The translations under genes and the position numbers were made by a program. From positions 1 to 64,000 of the forward strand of contig NZ_QGHA01000008.1 in NCBI RefSeq assembly GCF_003148845.1: a stretch of DNA of 64,000 nucleotides, given 5' to 3'. The notes under the pieces are model-generated. The model was given only the letters and a program-made list of their open reading frames with translations, was not told the origin of the DNA and searched no databases. Position 1 is the stretch's first letter. Each line of letters starts with the position of its first letter. Origin of the DNA: Mucilaginibacter oryzae. GTDB lineage: Bacteria > Bacteroidota > Bacteroidia > Sphingobacteriales > Sphingobacteriaceae. Shown here piece after piece: positions 44,754-52,347 of the stretch.

Positions 44754-45284
44754 CTATCTTTCCCCTTTTGCCAGTACCGGAATAAAAATGGGGGTAAGAA
44801 TTATTGCTTTTCCCGTGAAATCTTCATGATTAAACCTGAGATATGACTCGAAGTAGCTATTTGTATAATGTTTATCTGAGTTAGGGAGCTTAGGTTCGAA
44901 ACTTACCGGAATTAAAAGTGACACGTCTTTGTACATTTTTAGTTTGGCATATTTTTCAAGCGTTGCCTTGTCATCATGTCTCTTTTTTCTATTTTTGAAG
45001 GCCTGAACGAAAGTTGAATCTGCACTGTCGGAAAACGTTATTCCTTTTACTTTACCGGCTATGTCAATATCGATTTTAAGCATTGCAAATGTGGAGGTTG
45101 TTGTTGCCATGTAGGATGGATTATAAAAACTATCGTATACAGTACTTGAAAACTCACTTAGCAGACTGTCTGATAGTGTATGTCTGTATTTTCCTTCTCC
45201 TAATATTTTGTCTTGTGCTTTTGCGCAATTGAAACTTAAAGAGCACCCGACTAAAAATAATATACCTACAAATAACTTTTTCAT
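44754..45284 (-). CDS. cassette 1 partner: small secreted protein, TonB-C-like pattern
   Basis: 176 aa with a signal peptide (to about 23, ending AKA-Q). The core TFAMLKIDIDIAGKVKGITFSDSADSTFVQAF has the TonB-C-like pattern, and the C-terminal half (SDKHYTNSYFESY, KAIILTPIFIPVLAKG) is closely shared with the cassette 4 partner. It starts 5 bp after the cassette 1 domain stop. Candidate immunity protein by context only. Confidence 0.77.
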   Translation of the reverse strand: MKKLFVGILFLVGCSLSFNCAKAQDKILGEGKYRHTLSDSLLSEFSSTVYDSFYNPSYMATTTSTFAMLKIDIDIAGKVKGITFSDSADSTFVQAFKNRKKRHDDKATLEKYAKLKMYKDVSLLIPVSFEPKLPNSDKHYTNSYFESYLRFNHEDFTGKAIILTPIFIPVLAKGER

Positions 45285-45289
45285 AATAA

Positions 45290-46063
45290 CTATTTACATC
45301 TTTTACCTAATGAACCTATTGAATATGCTGATTGAGTGGCGGCGAAGTCGCCACTCAATTTCATATCCCTTGCTACTGTATACAAAAAAGTAGTTGTTTG
45401 ATCTAAACCTCCTAAAGAAAGATTTTTTGCATCGGATAGCGTTAATCCGGGGAACATGATTTTCAAGGAAGCACTCATTTTGTTAACGTAGTCAATTATA
45501 ATGTTTTCATGTTGGTTTTTAGGATCAACACCCTTGGCTTCGAGATATGCGTGTAAAGCTTCATGCATTATAACTGTTGCAATGTATTGTTGTGAATACC
45601 CCGGCAATTCATCCTTGTTTAACTGGATTTGAATATTCAGGTTACCAAAATCATCAAACCCTCCGTTCATCTCAGTATGCCCCTCTACACCCGACGCTAA
45701 AGTTACGTTATCCACGAATGTTAAGTTTAATTTTTCTGTTCCGCCAAATACATCTTTAATCAAACTGTTTATTTGATTACTTATTCCGGAAACCATTGTT
45801 GAATCTACCATGTTTTTCAGACAAGGGTTTTGCACATTATTCGTAATTGTATTAACCACATAACACGGGCTAACAGTCGGCCCGGGATCATCGGGTGGTG
45901 GGAAACCCGGATTAGGATCGTTGGGATTGGTGGGCCCGGTAGGGTTTGTCGGGTTATAGGGATCGGTAGGGGTGTGCCCTCCTGATGTATTGCCGTTAAG
46001 CACAATCCTGGTTGATTCCATTGATGGCGTTGCCTGGTCGCAGGGCGGTAATGAAGTGGCATC
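45290..46063 (-). CDS. cassette 1 C-terminal zincin-like domain, frameshifted from its lipoprotein
   Basis: About 257 residues continuing from the Pro/Asn linker (TPTDPYNPTNPTG, CYVVNT) into a domain with VIMHEALHAYLEAKG, an HExxH motif, and a Cys-Lys end. The upstream lipoprotein frame stops at TGA 46062-46064, two bases out of register with this frame, so the two parts form one gene broken by a frameshift. A possible reinitiation start (TTG at 46177) reads the linker in another frame. In the intact state this would be the full-length protein of the array. Confidence 0.78.
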   Translation of the reverse strand, partial: DATSLPPCDQATPSMESTRIVLNGNTSGGHTPTDPYNPTNPTGPTNPNDPNPGFPPPDDPGPTVSPCYVVNTITNNVQNPCLKNMVDSTMVSGISNQINSLIKDVFGGTEKLNLTFVDNVTLASGVEGHTEMNGGFDDFGNLNIQIQLNKDELPGYSQQYIATVIMHEALHAYLEAKGVDPKNQHENIIIDYVNKMSASLKIMFPGLTLSDAKNLSLGGLDQTTTFLYTVARDMKLSGDFAATQSAYSIGSLGKRCK

Positions 46064-46161
46064 AGGCAATGGTGGTGCCGCTTCCGCCCCCGGCACCACC
46101 ATTGCCTGATGACGACCCACTGCCGCTACCGCTGCCACCACCGGTATCGAAATTGACGGTA
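45849..46161. repeat. shared linker DNA, full copy 1 (313 bp)
   Basis: Matches 44329-44643 nearly base for base. It is 2 bp shorter because of the altered segment 46060-46111. Confidence 0.9.
46060..46111. repeat. perfect inverted repeat at the frameshift site
   Basis: Two 20-base arms, 46060-46079 and 46092-46111, are exact reverse complements around a 12-base loop. In linker copy 2 (about 44558-44612) the right arm is conserved but the left arm differs and is 2 bp longer. The change here makes the left arm an exact copy of the right one and shifts the reading frame. Confidence 0.9.
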
Positions 46162-46940
46162 GTACACTTGGTTTCAAGTTCGGTTACGGTAGGTGGTAAC
46201 GAGCTGCCAACCACATAAGATATCTGTAACCATGTTTTACATGTAGTTACAGAGTATGTGTTTGTTTTAATCCCTTGCGTGGTATTTCGCTTTCCTGTGG
46301 TAGTTGTGGTATCGGTAATTTTACCCGGCGCGATATGCTCGGTTATCTTGCCGTTTTTGTAACACCAGCCATTAATAAATTTGCCTTTGGGCGTAGCATA
46401 CAAAACAACACCGGTAAAATCGCTGTCACGTTTATTGTACTTATTACCATTTAACTTGCTCAGGTCGTTTTTAAGGTAAGCCGGGTCGGCAATTATCGTC
46501 ATGATAAAGCTTCGGTATTTGCCATTGCGTTTCAGCATCAGGAATGAGCTGTGGCTGTAAGCCTGATCATAAACAGGGTCGGTTGCCTCGTCGCTTTTTA
46601 AGCCGATGCCCAATTTTGTCGAAGTAGCTTCATCTAAAGGCAGTTCAATAACATCATCGTTAAAGCGGGCATAGGTGGCGGTATGCTTCCAGTCGGGTTT
46701 AAACATCTGGATATAATCCGGGCCATCGGTAGTAGTAGCCATGGTGCTTAGCTTACTGTTACCGGTTGGATAGGCGCTTTCATACCAGTTTTTCGCCTCA
46801 GCTACCAAAGGGGTATTAATATCCTGCTGATTGGTGTTTTTCACATCTTTTTTACAGCTATAAACTACAGCAGTTAAAATAATAAAAGTTAAAAGAAAAA
46901 TCAGTGATCGCTTTCGGGTTAGGTTTATAGTTTTTTTCAT
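46062..46940 (-). CDS. lipoprotein N-terminal module of the cassette array
   Basis: 292 aa from the ATG at 46940 (the frame is open to 46958). A lipoprotein signal (RSLIFLLTFIILTAVVYSC) is followed by KKD, suggestive of surface export in Bacteroidota. Residues about 30-210 form a conserved module of unknown fold (EAKNWYESAYP, WKHTATYARFNDDVIELPL, SHSSFLMLKRNGKYRSF). Then comes TTCKTWLQISYVV and the Gly/Ser-rich linker, where the frame ends at TGA. It is the only cassette part with a start and export signal, so it is the expression site of the array. Confidence 0.78.
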   Translation of the reverse strand: MKKTINLTRKRSLIFLLTFIILTAVVYSCKKDVKNTNQQDINTPLVAEAKNWYESAYPTGNSKLSTMATTTDGPDYIQMFKPDWKHTATYARFNDDVIELPLDEATSTKLGIGLKSDEATDPVYDQAYSHSSFLMLKRNGKYRSFIMTIIADPAYLKNDLSKLNGNKYNKRDSDFTGVVLYATPKGKFINGWCYKNGKITEHIAPGKITDTTTTTGKRNTTQGIKTNTYSVTTCKTWLQISYVVGSSLPPTVTELETKCTTVNFDTGGGSGSGSGSSSGNGGAGGGSGTTIA

Positions 46941-47211
46941 TGCAGATGGTTTAGACACTACAATATTAAATAAATAGAAATATTAAAGCGTATTAAAATT
47001 AAATATTTTTCATTAACATTTTAATCGCGAAAAATCAATGGGAGTTTTTTATTCAGGTGTGATTAAAATTTCATTATCCGTGTGCTAAAAGCCGCCTTCT
47101 TTACTATTGTTGGTAACAACACAGCAATGGCAAAAAGATTTCAAATTTCCTTATTGTCAGATTTTTTTCTTATCTTGTATCCCCCGATTTTTTAACATCG
47201 GTGGATAATAT

Positions 47212-47703
47212 ATGATAAACCATGAAATTAAAATAGCCTTCGACGAATATGAATCTTTGGCTGATCTCCATAAAACCGACCGCGACCTGTGCCTCGAAGC
47301 GCAGAAAGCGCTTAAAAACTCCCATTCTCCCTATTCAAAATTCCGTGTAGGCGCAGCTTTACGCCTGCAAAGCGGCAAAATCATTTATGGCAGCAACCAG
47401 GAAAACGTAGCCTACCCTTCCGGGTTATGTGCCGAGCGTGTGGCTTTATTTAATTGGGGGGCTAACCATCCTGATGATCCTATCGAGGCTATGGCGGTAA
47501 CTGCTCACTCGGATGAGTTCCCGATCATCAAGCCCATTACCTCCTGCGGCTCATGCCTGCAGGTACTGGCCGAATGCGAAAAGAAGCAAAATCAATCCAT
47601 AAAAATTATATTGCATGCCGAAAGCGGTCCGGTTTGGATTATTAAAGGTATTGAAAACCAATTGCCGTTTTTATTTTTTGAAGAACGCATAGCTACCCAG
47701 TAA
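47212..47703 (+). CDS. cdd: cytidine deaminase
   Basis: 163 aa. Deaminates cytidine and deoxycytidine in pyrimidine salvage. Zinc ligands and catalytic residues: C73-A-E75 and C112-x-x-C115 in SCGSCLQ. The start LEAQKALKNSHSPYSKFRVGAAL is typical. The 253-bp gap to the lipoprotein contains no other gene. Its stop overlaps the next start (TAATG). Confidence 0.95.
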   Translation: MINHEIKIAFDEYESLADLHKTDRDLCLEAQKALKNSHSPYSKFRVGAALRLQSGKIIYGSNQENVAYPSGLCAERVALFNWGANHPDDPIEAMAVTAHSDEFPIIKPITSCGSCLQVLAECEKKQNQSIKIILHAESGPVWIIKGIENQLPFLFFEERIATQ

Positions 47704-48362
47704 TGAAAAACAAACTTTTTTTAATGTTCATCGGTCTGTTCATCAGCGCCGGTGTGTTTGCCCAGCAGGGCTTCCCGTTTGCTGACGAGATCCGGGCATT
47801 TAAGCACCAGGACAGTATCAGTTTTCCGCCCAAAAACGGCATCCTGTTTATCGGTAGTTCATCCATCCGCAAATGGACCGACCTGGAACAGCGTTATGCC
47901 GGTAAGCCCATCATCAGGCGCGGTGTTGGCGGCTGTGAGCTTTGGCAGATAGCCGACTACTATACGCCGTATATCCTGTTCCCTTATCAGCCCCGCAAAA
48001 TTTTTATTTATGCGGGCGAGAATGATATCGCAGCCGGGAAATCGGCACAGGACGTTTTAACCTCGTTTACCAAACTTTGGGAAATGATACACGGGAAGTT
48101 GCCAAAGGCCGAGGTTTATTTTATGTCGATAAAACCGAGTCCGGTGCGCGCCAGGTATTATGAGGTGGTTTATGCGGCTAATGATCTGGTGAAAACGTAT
48201 TTGAAAGATAAGCCGCATAGTCATTACGTTGACCTGGTTCCGGCTATTTATAAACCCGGTACAATTCAACCCGATTCGGGTTTGTTTAATAATGATTACC
48301 TGCATTTAAATAGTAAGGGCTATGATCAATGGCAGAGAGTGCTTGATCCGCTGGTGAAATAA
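47703..48362 (+). CDS. secreted SGNH/GDSL-like hydrolase
   Basis: 219 aa with a signal peptide (to about 22, VFA-QQ). Motifs: GSSSIRKW (nucleophile Ser), GGCELWQI, GENDIAAG, and NDYLHLNSKGY with the Asp/His pair. A member of the platelet-activating-factor acetylhydrolase-like SGNH group; substrate unknown. It overlaps the cdd stop by one base, so it is coupled to cdd, which may be by chance of gene order. Confidence 0.85.
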   Translation: MKNKLFLMFIGLFISAGVFAQQGFPFADEIRAFKHQDSISFPPKNGILFIGSSSIRKWTDLEQRYAGKPIIRRGVGGCELWQIADYYTPYILFPYQPRKIFIYAGENDIAAGKSAQDVLTSFTKLWEMIHGKLPKAEVYFMSIKPSPVRARYYEVVYAANDLVKTYLKDKPHSHYVDLVPAIYKPGTIQPDSGLFNNDYLHLNSKGYDQWQRVLDPLVK

Positions 48363-48364
48363 AA

Positions 48365-48540
48365 AGTTGCAGATACGAGGCTCCGCAGGAGCCCAAAAAG
48401 ATTTTGTTGAATGAAACTATAAACACGGCACCCCTCCGGAGTAGCTGGGCAAACTTTGTCAAATCCCGTCTAATTTTAATACTCCGTAGGAGTAGCGTGT
48501 AATAGCAAAGTACGCCAAGGAGCCCCGTTTTAACAAGCGA
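48365..48540. repeat. CTCCGYAGGAG-type intergenic repeat cluster
   Basis: Three palindromes: GGCTCCGCAGGAGCC (48379-48393), CTCCGGAG (48434-48441) and ACTCCGTAGGAGT (48481-48493), plus a related GGAGCCCCG near 48520. They fill the gap between the SGNH and NTF2-like genes. Confidence 0.65.
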
Positions 48541-48591
48541 TTGGGTTTTAGCGGCCTTCAATGAGCAATCTGTTTAAAATTAATCTCATAA

Positions 48592-48620
48592 AAAAGGCCC
48601 CTTAACCAACGGGGCCTTTA
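48592..48620. terminator. bidirectional terminator
   Basis: AAAGGCCCC and GGGGCCTTT, perfect 9-base arms with a 9-nt loop, flanked by A-rich and T-rich sequence. It separates the convergent SGNH and NTF2-like genes. Confidence 0.85.
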
Positions 48621-48655
48621 CCTACTTACATATTAAACACTAAACTAAAACTTGC

Positions 48656-49084
48656 TTATTTAAAAACGCTGTACACGTTTGTGATTTTCCAGCCGCTGCC
48701 GGTATTGGTAATGGTTACATAGTTGCTGCGGGTAAAAGTGCTGTATTTCATATCAACTTTTACTACAGCAAGGTCGTTATTGCTTTCAACAACCGAGGTG
48801 CTGGTAACGCAATCCTGCTCGGTGTTTTTTGTAGCTTTTAGCTGATCAACTACCTGCATTTTATCAAAGCTTAAAACCTTGGTGCCACGCAGCATGCTGA
48901 ATTTAGCCGATGGGTCAACCACCTCGCTGAAGCCGCTCAATTTGCCGCGGGTCATGGCATCGATATAAGTATTGATCGCGAAATTTTTGGTAAGGTTTTC
49001 TCCATCTATTTTAGTTGCTGCATTGGCGGTTGCACCTGCTACTAATAAAGCTAAGCCAAGCATAAGTGATTTTAAAGTTTTCAT
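48656..49084 (-). CDS. secreted NTF2-like (putative lumazine-binding) protein
   Basis: 142 aa with a signal peptide ending TANA-A. The pattern NTYIDAMTRGKLSGFSEVVDPSAKF and the C-terminal WKITNVYSVFK match exported NTF2-like/lumazine-binding proteins in Bacteroidota. Ligand or enzyme activity cannot be inferred. Confidence 0.78.
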   Translation of the reverse strand: MKTLKSLMLGLALLVAGATANAATKIDGENLTKNFAINTYIDAMTRGKLSGFSEVVDPSAKFSMLRGTKVLSFDKMQVVDQLKATKNTEQDCVTSTSVVESNNDLAVVKVDMKYSTFTRSNYVTITNTGSGWKITNVYSVFK

Positions 49085-49264
49085 ATTGTTGTTGTTTTTA
49101 AGGTTTTTATGTGCTAATTTTCAAATTGTTTTTATACTCATAAGACACACCCAACCGGCGTTCCGTTACAGCATTAATTGCTTATTTGAGTGATTTAACA
49201 AACATTTAACATTTTCGCACATTTTTTAGTGATCATCACGGTAATATGCGGTTAAATAACACAT

Positions 49265-49777
49265 ATGGTTGATTTTACCACCATTATATTGCAATTTGCT
49301 GAACAGGGAGAGAAAACCGGCTGGACCTATATCGAGATCCCGGCCGATGTTGCGCAGCAAATGAAGCCCGGAAATAAAAAATCTTTCCGTGTAAAAGGCA
49401 AACTTGACGAACTGGAAGTGCGCGGCATGGCCCTGATGCCTATGGGCGAGGGCAATTTTATTTTATCGATTAAACGAGAAATCTGCAAAAGCCTGCGTAA
49501 GGGCCGCGGCGCTATGCTCAGGGTACAGCTCGGGCCCGACGATGATTTCAAATTCACTATCCCGGCCGATTTGCAGGAATGCCTGGAGTATGAGCCTGAA
49601 GGCAATGATTTTTTTATGAGCCTGGCCGAAAGTCACCGGGGGTATTTTATCAAATGGATTGATAGCGCTAAAACCGAAGCAACCCGGGCCAACCGCATAG
49701 CCTGTACCGTTAACGCCATGGTACGCCGGATGGATTACGCGCAAATGTTGAGGGAACAGAAAAAATTAAGAGCATAG
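49265..49777 (+). CDS. YdeI/OmpD-associated family protein with DUF1905
   Basis: 170 aa. An N-terminal DUF1905-like barrel (TGWTYIEIPADVAQQMKPG, SFRVKGKLDELEVRG) and a C-terminal YdeI-like helical tail (SAKTEATRANRIACTVNAMVRRMDY). Cytoplasmic; the function of the family is not known. No operon partner is evident. Confidence 0.85.
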   Translation: MVDFTTIILQFAEQGEKTGWTYIEIPADVAQQMKPGNKKSFRVKGKLDELEVRGMALMPMGEGNFILSIKREICKSLRKGRGAMLRVQLGPDDDFKFTIPADLQECLEYEPEGNDFFMSLAESHRGYFIKWIDSAKTEATRANRIACTVNAMVRRMDYAQMLREQKKLRA

Positions 49778-49851
49778 GTGAGGATTATGCCTGTAATTGA
49801 TTTTACCTGTTGAATATCCCTAAGTTTTACGAACATTACAATATTATACTC

Positions 49852-50343
49852 ATGAAAAAATACGTAGTTATATTTTGGTTACTGTTAAGTGCCGGAGCGG
49901 GTTATGCTCAAACAGCAAAAGACGTTACCGTAAAAGTAACCGGCGAAGTTTCCGCTCCATTAAGTATCGGCCCTGCCGAATTGCAGCAGTACCAACAAAC
50001 TACCGTTATCCGTAAAGAAAAGGATGGCAGGGAGCATACTTATTCGGGTGTGTACTTGTCTGAGATCCTTACCAAAGCAGGCGTTACGCTGGGTGCCGAA
50101 CTGCACGGAAAAAGCATGGCAAAATATCTTTTGGTTGAAGCTGCCGATGGTTACCGGGTTGTTTTTGCCCTGGCCGAACTGGACAAAGCATTTACAGACC
50201 GGGCTATTATTTTGGCCGATAAAGTTGACGGCCAACCATTAGCGCCAACCGACGGGCCTTTCCGTATCATTGTTCAGGACGAGAAGAAACCTGCACGGTG
50301 TGTTAAGCAGGTTACGGCTTTGAAGGTGATGTTTGCGAAGTGA
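49852..50343 (+). CDS. exported molybdopterin-binding-domain-like protein
   Basis: 163 aa from the ATG at 49852 (the frame is open to 49810). A signal peptide is followed by a fold like the oxidoreductase molybdopterin-binding domain: VTVKVTGEVSAPLSI, HTYSGVYLSEILTKAGV and GPFRIIVQDEKKPARCVKQV. The cofactor-binding Cys of sulfite-oxidase-type enzymes is not obvious, so it may bind no molybdenum. Confidence 0.75.
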   Translation: MKKYVVIFWLLLSAGAGYAQTAKDVTVKVTGEVSAPLSIGPAELQQYQQTTVIRKEKDGREHTYSGVYLSEILTKAGVTLGAELHGKSMAKYLLVEAADGYRVVFALAELDKAFTDRAIILADKVDGQPLAPTDGPFRIIVQDEKKPARCVKQVTALKVMFAK

Positions 50344-50365
50344 TTGCGGTATTAATTATTTTTAA

Positions 50366-51334
50366 ATGGAACACAAAACAATCACGGCAAACTATATCAC
50401 AACTATTTCCTGGTTTGATGGTACCATTATAGATTGGGCGAGTGCCGGACGGCAATATGCCATGGATGGAACAAATGCAGAACGTTTCAGAGATTCTTAT
50501 GCTTATAGTTTTGATGGAGCCATAACGTCCGATAATGGAGAATATGCTTTTATTTACCAAAAACTCGGCACCAAAGGTTTGTTATTAAAAAACGGCGATT
50601 TGCTACGCGAGATTAACAGATCGTATTATAATGCCGACGCCTACGAGTACCCTGCTGCTTTTATTACTGTTAATGATACAACTTATCTGGTACATTGCCC
50701 TATTAAATATTGCCGGCTTGATTTTGAGAATGTAGAAACAGGCGAAATCGTTACTAATATATCGGATCGGGACCCCATGGATTTTTTCCATTCAAGGTTA
50801 GAGGTAAGTCCATCTGGCAAATTCTTAATAAGCAAAGGTTGGTTTTGGCACCCTTTGGACGATGTTTTCGTATTTGATATTGATGAGTGTCTGAATAATC
50901 CACTCCTTCTTGATAAACCCAGGTTACGTCATAACTCATCTACCGAGATCTGTACCGCAAGTTTTATCGATGATTCAAAAGTGCTTATCGGCTCGTCAAA
51001 CGAAGTTATTGATGATGAGGAAGAACATTTTCCACTGAACCATATCGCTGTTTGGAATATCGAAACAGATACCATCTCTACCCCCGTTAAAGTTGATGTT
51101 GAATTTGGGAATCTTTTCGCAATTGATGGGGAGCTGGCCTGGGACACGTTTGAGTATCCAAAAATCATTAATATTAATACAGGGGAGATAGTAGATAAAG
51201 CTGAACATTTTAACAGCGGTAAACAACGATCAAGTATTGTTGGGTCGAAAAATCTGACCCAAATTGTGTTTAATCCGCAAACCAAACAGCTTGCAATAGT
51301 CGGTAATGAAACTATTGAGGTTTTTACTCCCTGA
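50366..51334 (+). CDS. hypothetical beta-propeller-like protein
   Basis: 322 aa without a signal peptide. It has repeated units with an Asp/Gly-rich turn after each strand pair (SFDGAITSDNGEYAFIY, LEVSPSGKFLISKGWFW, FIDDSKVLIGSSNE, IAVWNIETDTI), suggesting a beta-propeller. Acidic overall. No known family; similar stand-alone propellers in Bacteroidota are uncharacterised. Confidence 0.6.
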   Translation: MEHKTITANYITTISWFDGTIIDWASAGRQYAMDGTNAERFRDSYAYSFDGAITSDNGEYAFIYQKLGTKGLLLKNGDLLREINRSYYNADAYEYPAAFITVNDTTYLVHCPIKYCRLDFENVETGEIVTNISDRDPMDFFHSRLEVSPSGKFLISKGWFWHPLDDVFVFDIDECLNNPLLLDKPRLRHNSSTEICTASFIDDSKVLIGSSNEVIDDEEEHFPLNHIAVWNIETDTISTPVKVDVEFGNLFAIDGELAWDTFEYPKIININTGEIVDKAEHFNSGKQRSSIVGSKNLTQIVFNPQTKQLAIVGNETIEVFTP

Positions 51335-51383
51335 TAATGCGATAAAAACAATATCTTAGATATTTAATCTTATCATAACAACT

Positions 51384-51827
51384 TTGAACCAGGCATTAGA
51401 ACAACCTACACAATACAATTTCAGGATATACAGTTATACATCCATAGGCATTGCAACTTTTTTAGGAGGACCGGTAGCGACCGCCTACATGCTCTCTAAA
51501 AACTTTAAGGCATTTAACAGGCCCAAGGCGGTGCTGGTTACCTGGCTCGTGGCGGTAATAATTGAAATAGGTATTATCATAGCCTTTGAAGCTATCCCTT
51601 TTGTCACCAATTTGTGGTTCCTTATTCCGGTTATTGATACAATAATAGCATTGCTTTTAACAAAAGTTTTTCAAGGCGAACAGATGGCAGCATATAATGC
51701 CGGTGGCGGAGATGCCTTTGCCTGGGAGAAGGGCTTAGGTATTGGGTTGTTGATATTGGCTATTACGGTAGCTGTTTTATTTGTATCAATTATTGTGTTG
51801 CTAAGCTCAATGGGCTTTCAATGTTAA
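51384..51827 (+). CDS. small membrane protein, first of a tandem pair
   Basis: 147 aa with four likely membrane segments. The start is a TTG at 51384; no ATG lies upstream in frame and the next Met is 30 or more codons inside. It shares a pattern with the next gene (FLGGPVATAYMLSKNFKAFNRPKAVLVTWLVA versus FLFGPLAAGYLVSQNYKAFNQRDKVIVTWVIA), so the two are tandem duplicates. Function unknown. Confidence 0.65.
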   Translation: MNQALEQPTQYNFRIYSYTSIGIATFLGGPVATAYMLSKNFKAFNRPKAVLVTWLVAVIIEIGIIIAFEAIPFVTNLWFLIPVIDTIIALLLTKVFQGEQMAAYNAGGGDAFAWEKGLGIGLLILAITVAVLFVSIIVLLSSMGFQC

Positions 51828-51884
51828 CAACTATCGAAATCGATTTGGAAACTTTATATTAGTCGCCACATTAATCTAAACCTT

Positions 51885-52334
51885 ATGACACATTATGTTC
51901 AGGCCGAAGAGGAAGTAGCAGCGCAAAGGCCTAAAATATACACCGTTAATACTATTCGTGTTACTACGTTTTTGTTTGGCCCCTTGGCTGCCGGTTACCT
52001 GGTATCACAAAATTATAAAGCTTTTAACCAACGCGACAAGGTTATTGTTACCTGGGTAATTGCTGGTATCGCGTTAATATTGGTTTGTTTAGTAGTTGGC
52101 CTTACCATCAATGTCGAGCGCTTTCCTAAGTTTATAGTTCCTTTGGCTTATGCCTGGGGTACGCAATTGCTGGTGCAAAGCTTACAAGGACAGCAAATAA
52201 ACAGACACATTGCCACCGGCGGCAAAACATTTAGCATGTGGCGGGCCCTGTTTGCCGGTTTAATTTGCCTGGCGGCTACATTGGTTTTAATATATGCGCT
52301 GATTATGATTATTGATCCGCAAGCGTTGGTATAA
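51885..52334 (+). CDS. small membrane protein, second of a tandem pair
   Basis: 149 aa, four likely membrane segments, ATG start. Paralogue of the preceding gene, 57 bp downstream. The segment GPLAAGYLVSQNYKAFN is the shared core. No family with known function is recognised. Confidence 0.7.
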   Translation: MTHYVQAEEEVAAQRPKIYTVNTIRVTTFLFGPLAAGYLVSQNYKAFNQRDKVIVTWVIAGIALILVCLVVGLTINVERFPKFIVPLAYAWGTQLLVQSLQGQQINRHIATGGKTFSMWRALFAGLICLAATLVLIYALIMIIDPQALV

Positions 52335-52347
52335 GGTTAGTTATTGT

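Noticed and set aside
46062..46177. The minus-strand reading beginning MKPSVLPSISIP at 46177 as a genuine start of the cassette 1 domain
   Set aside because: It is the linker read in a wrong frame before the frameshift; the natural start is the lipoprotein ATG at 46940.
40969..46958. Transposon or insertion sequence in the cassette region
   Set aside because: No transposase, terminal inverted repeats or target-site duplications were seen. The repeats found are linker copies and the template-switch palindrome.
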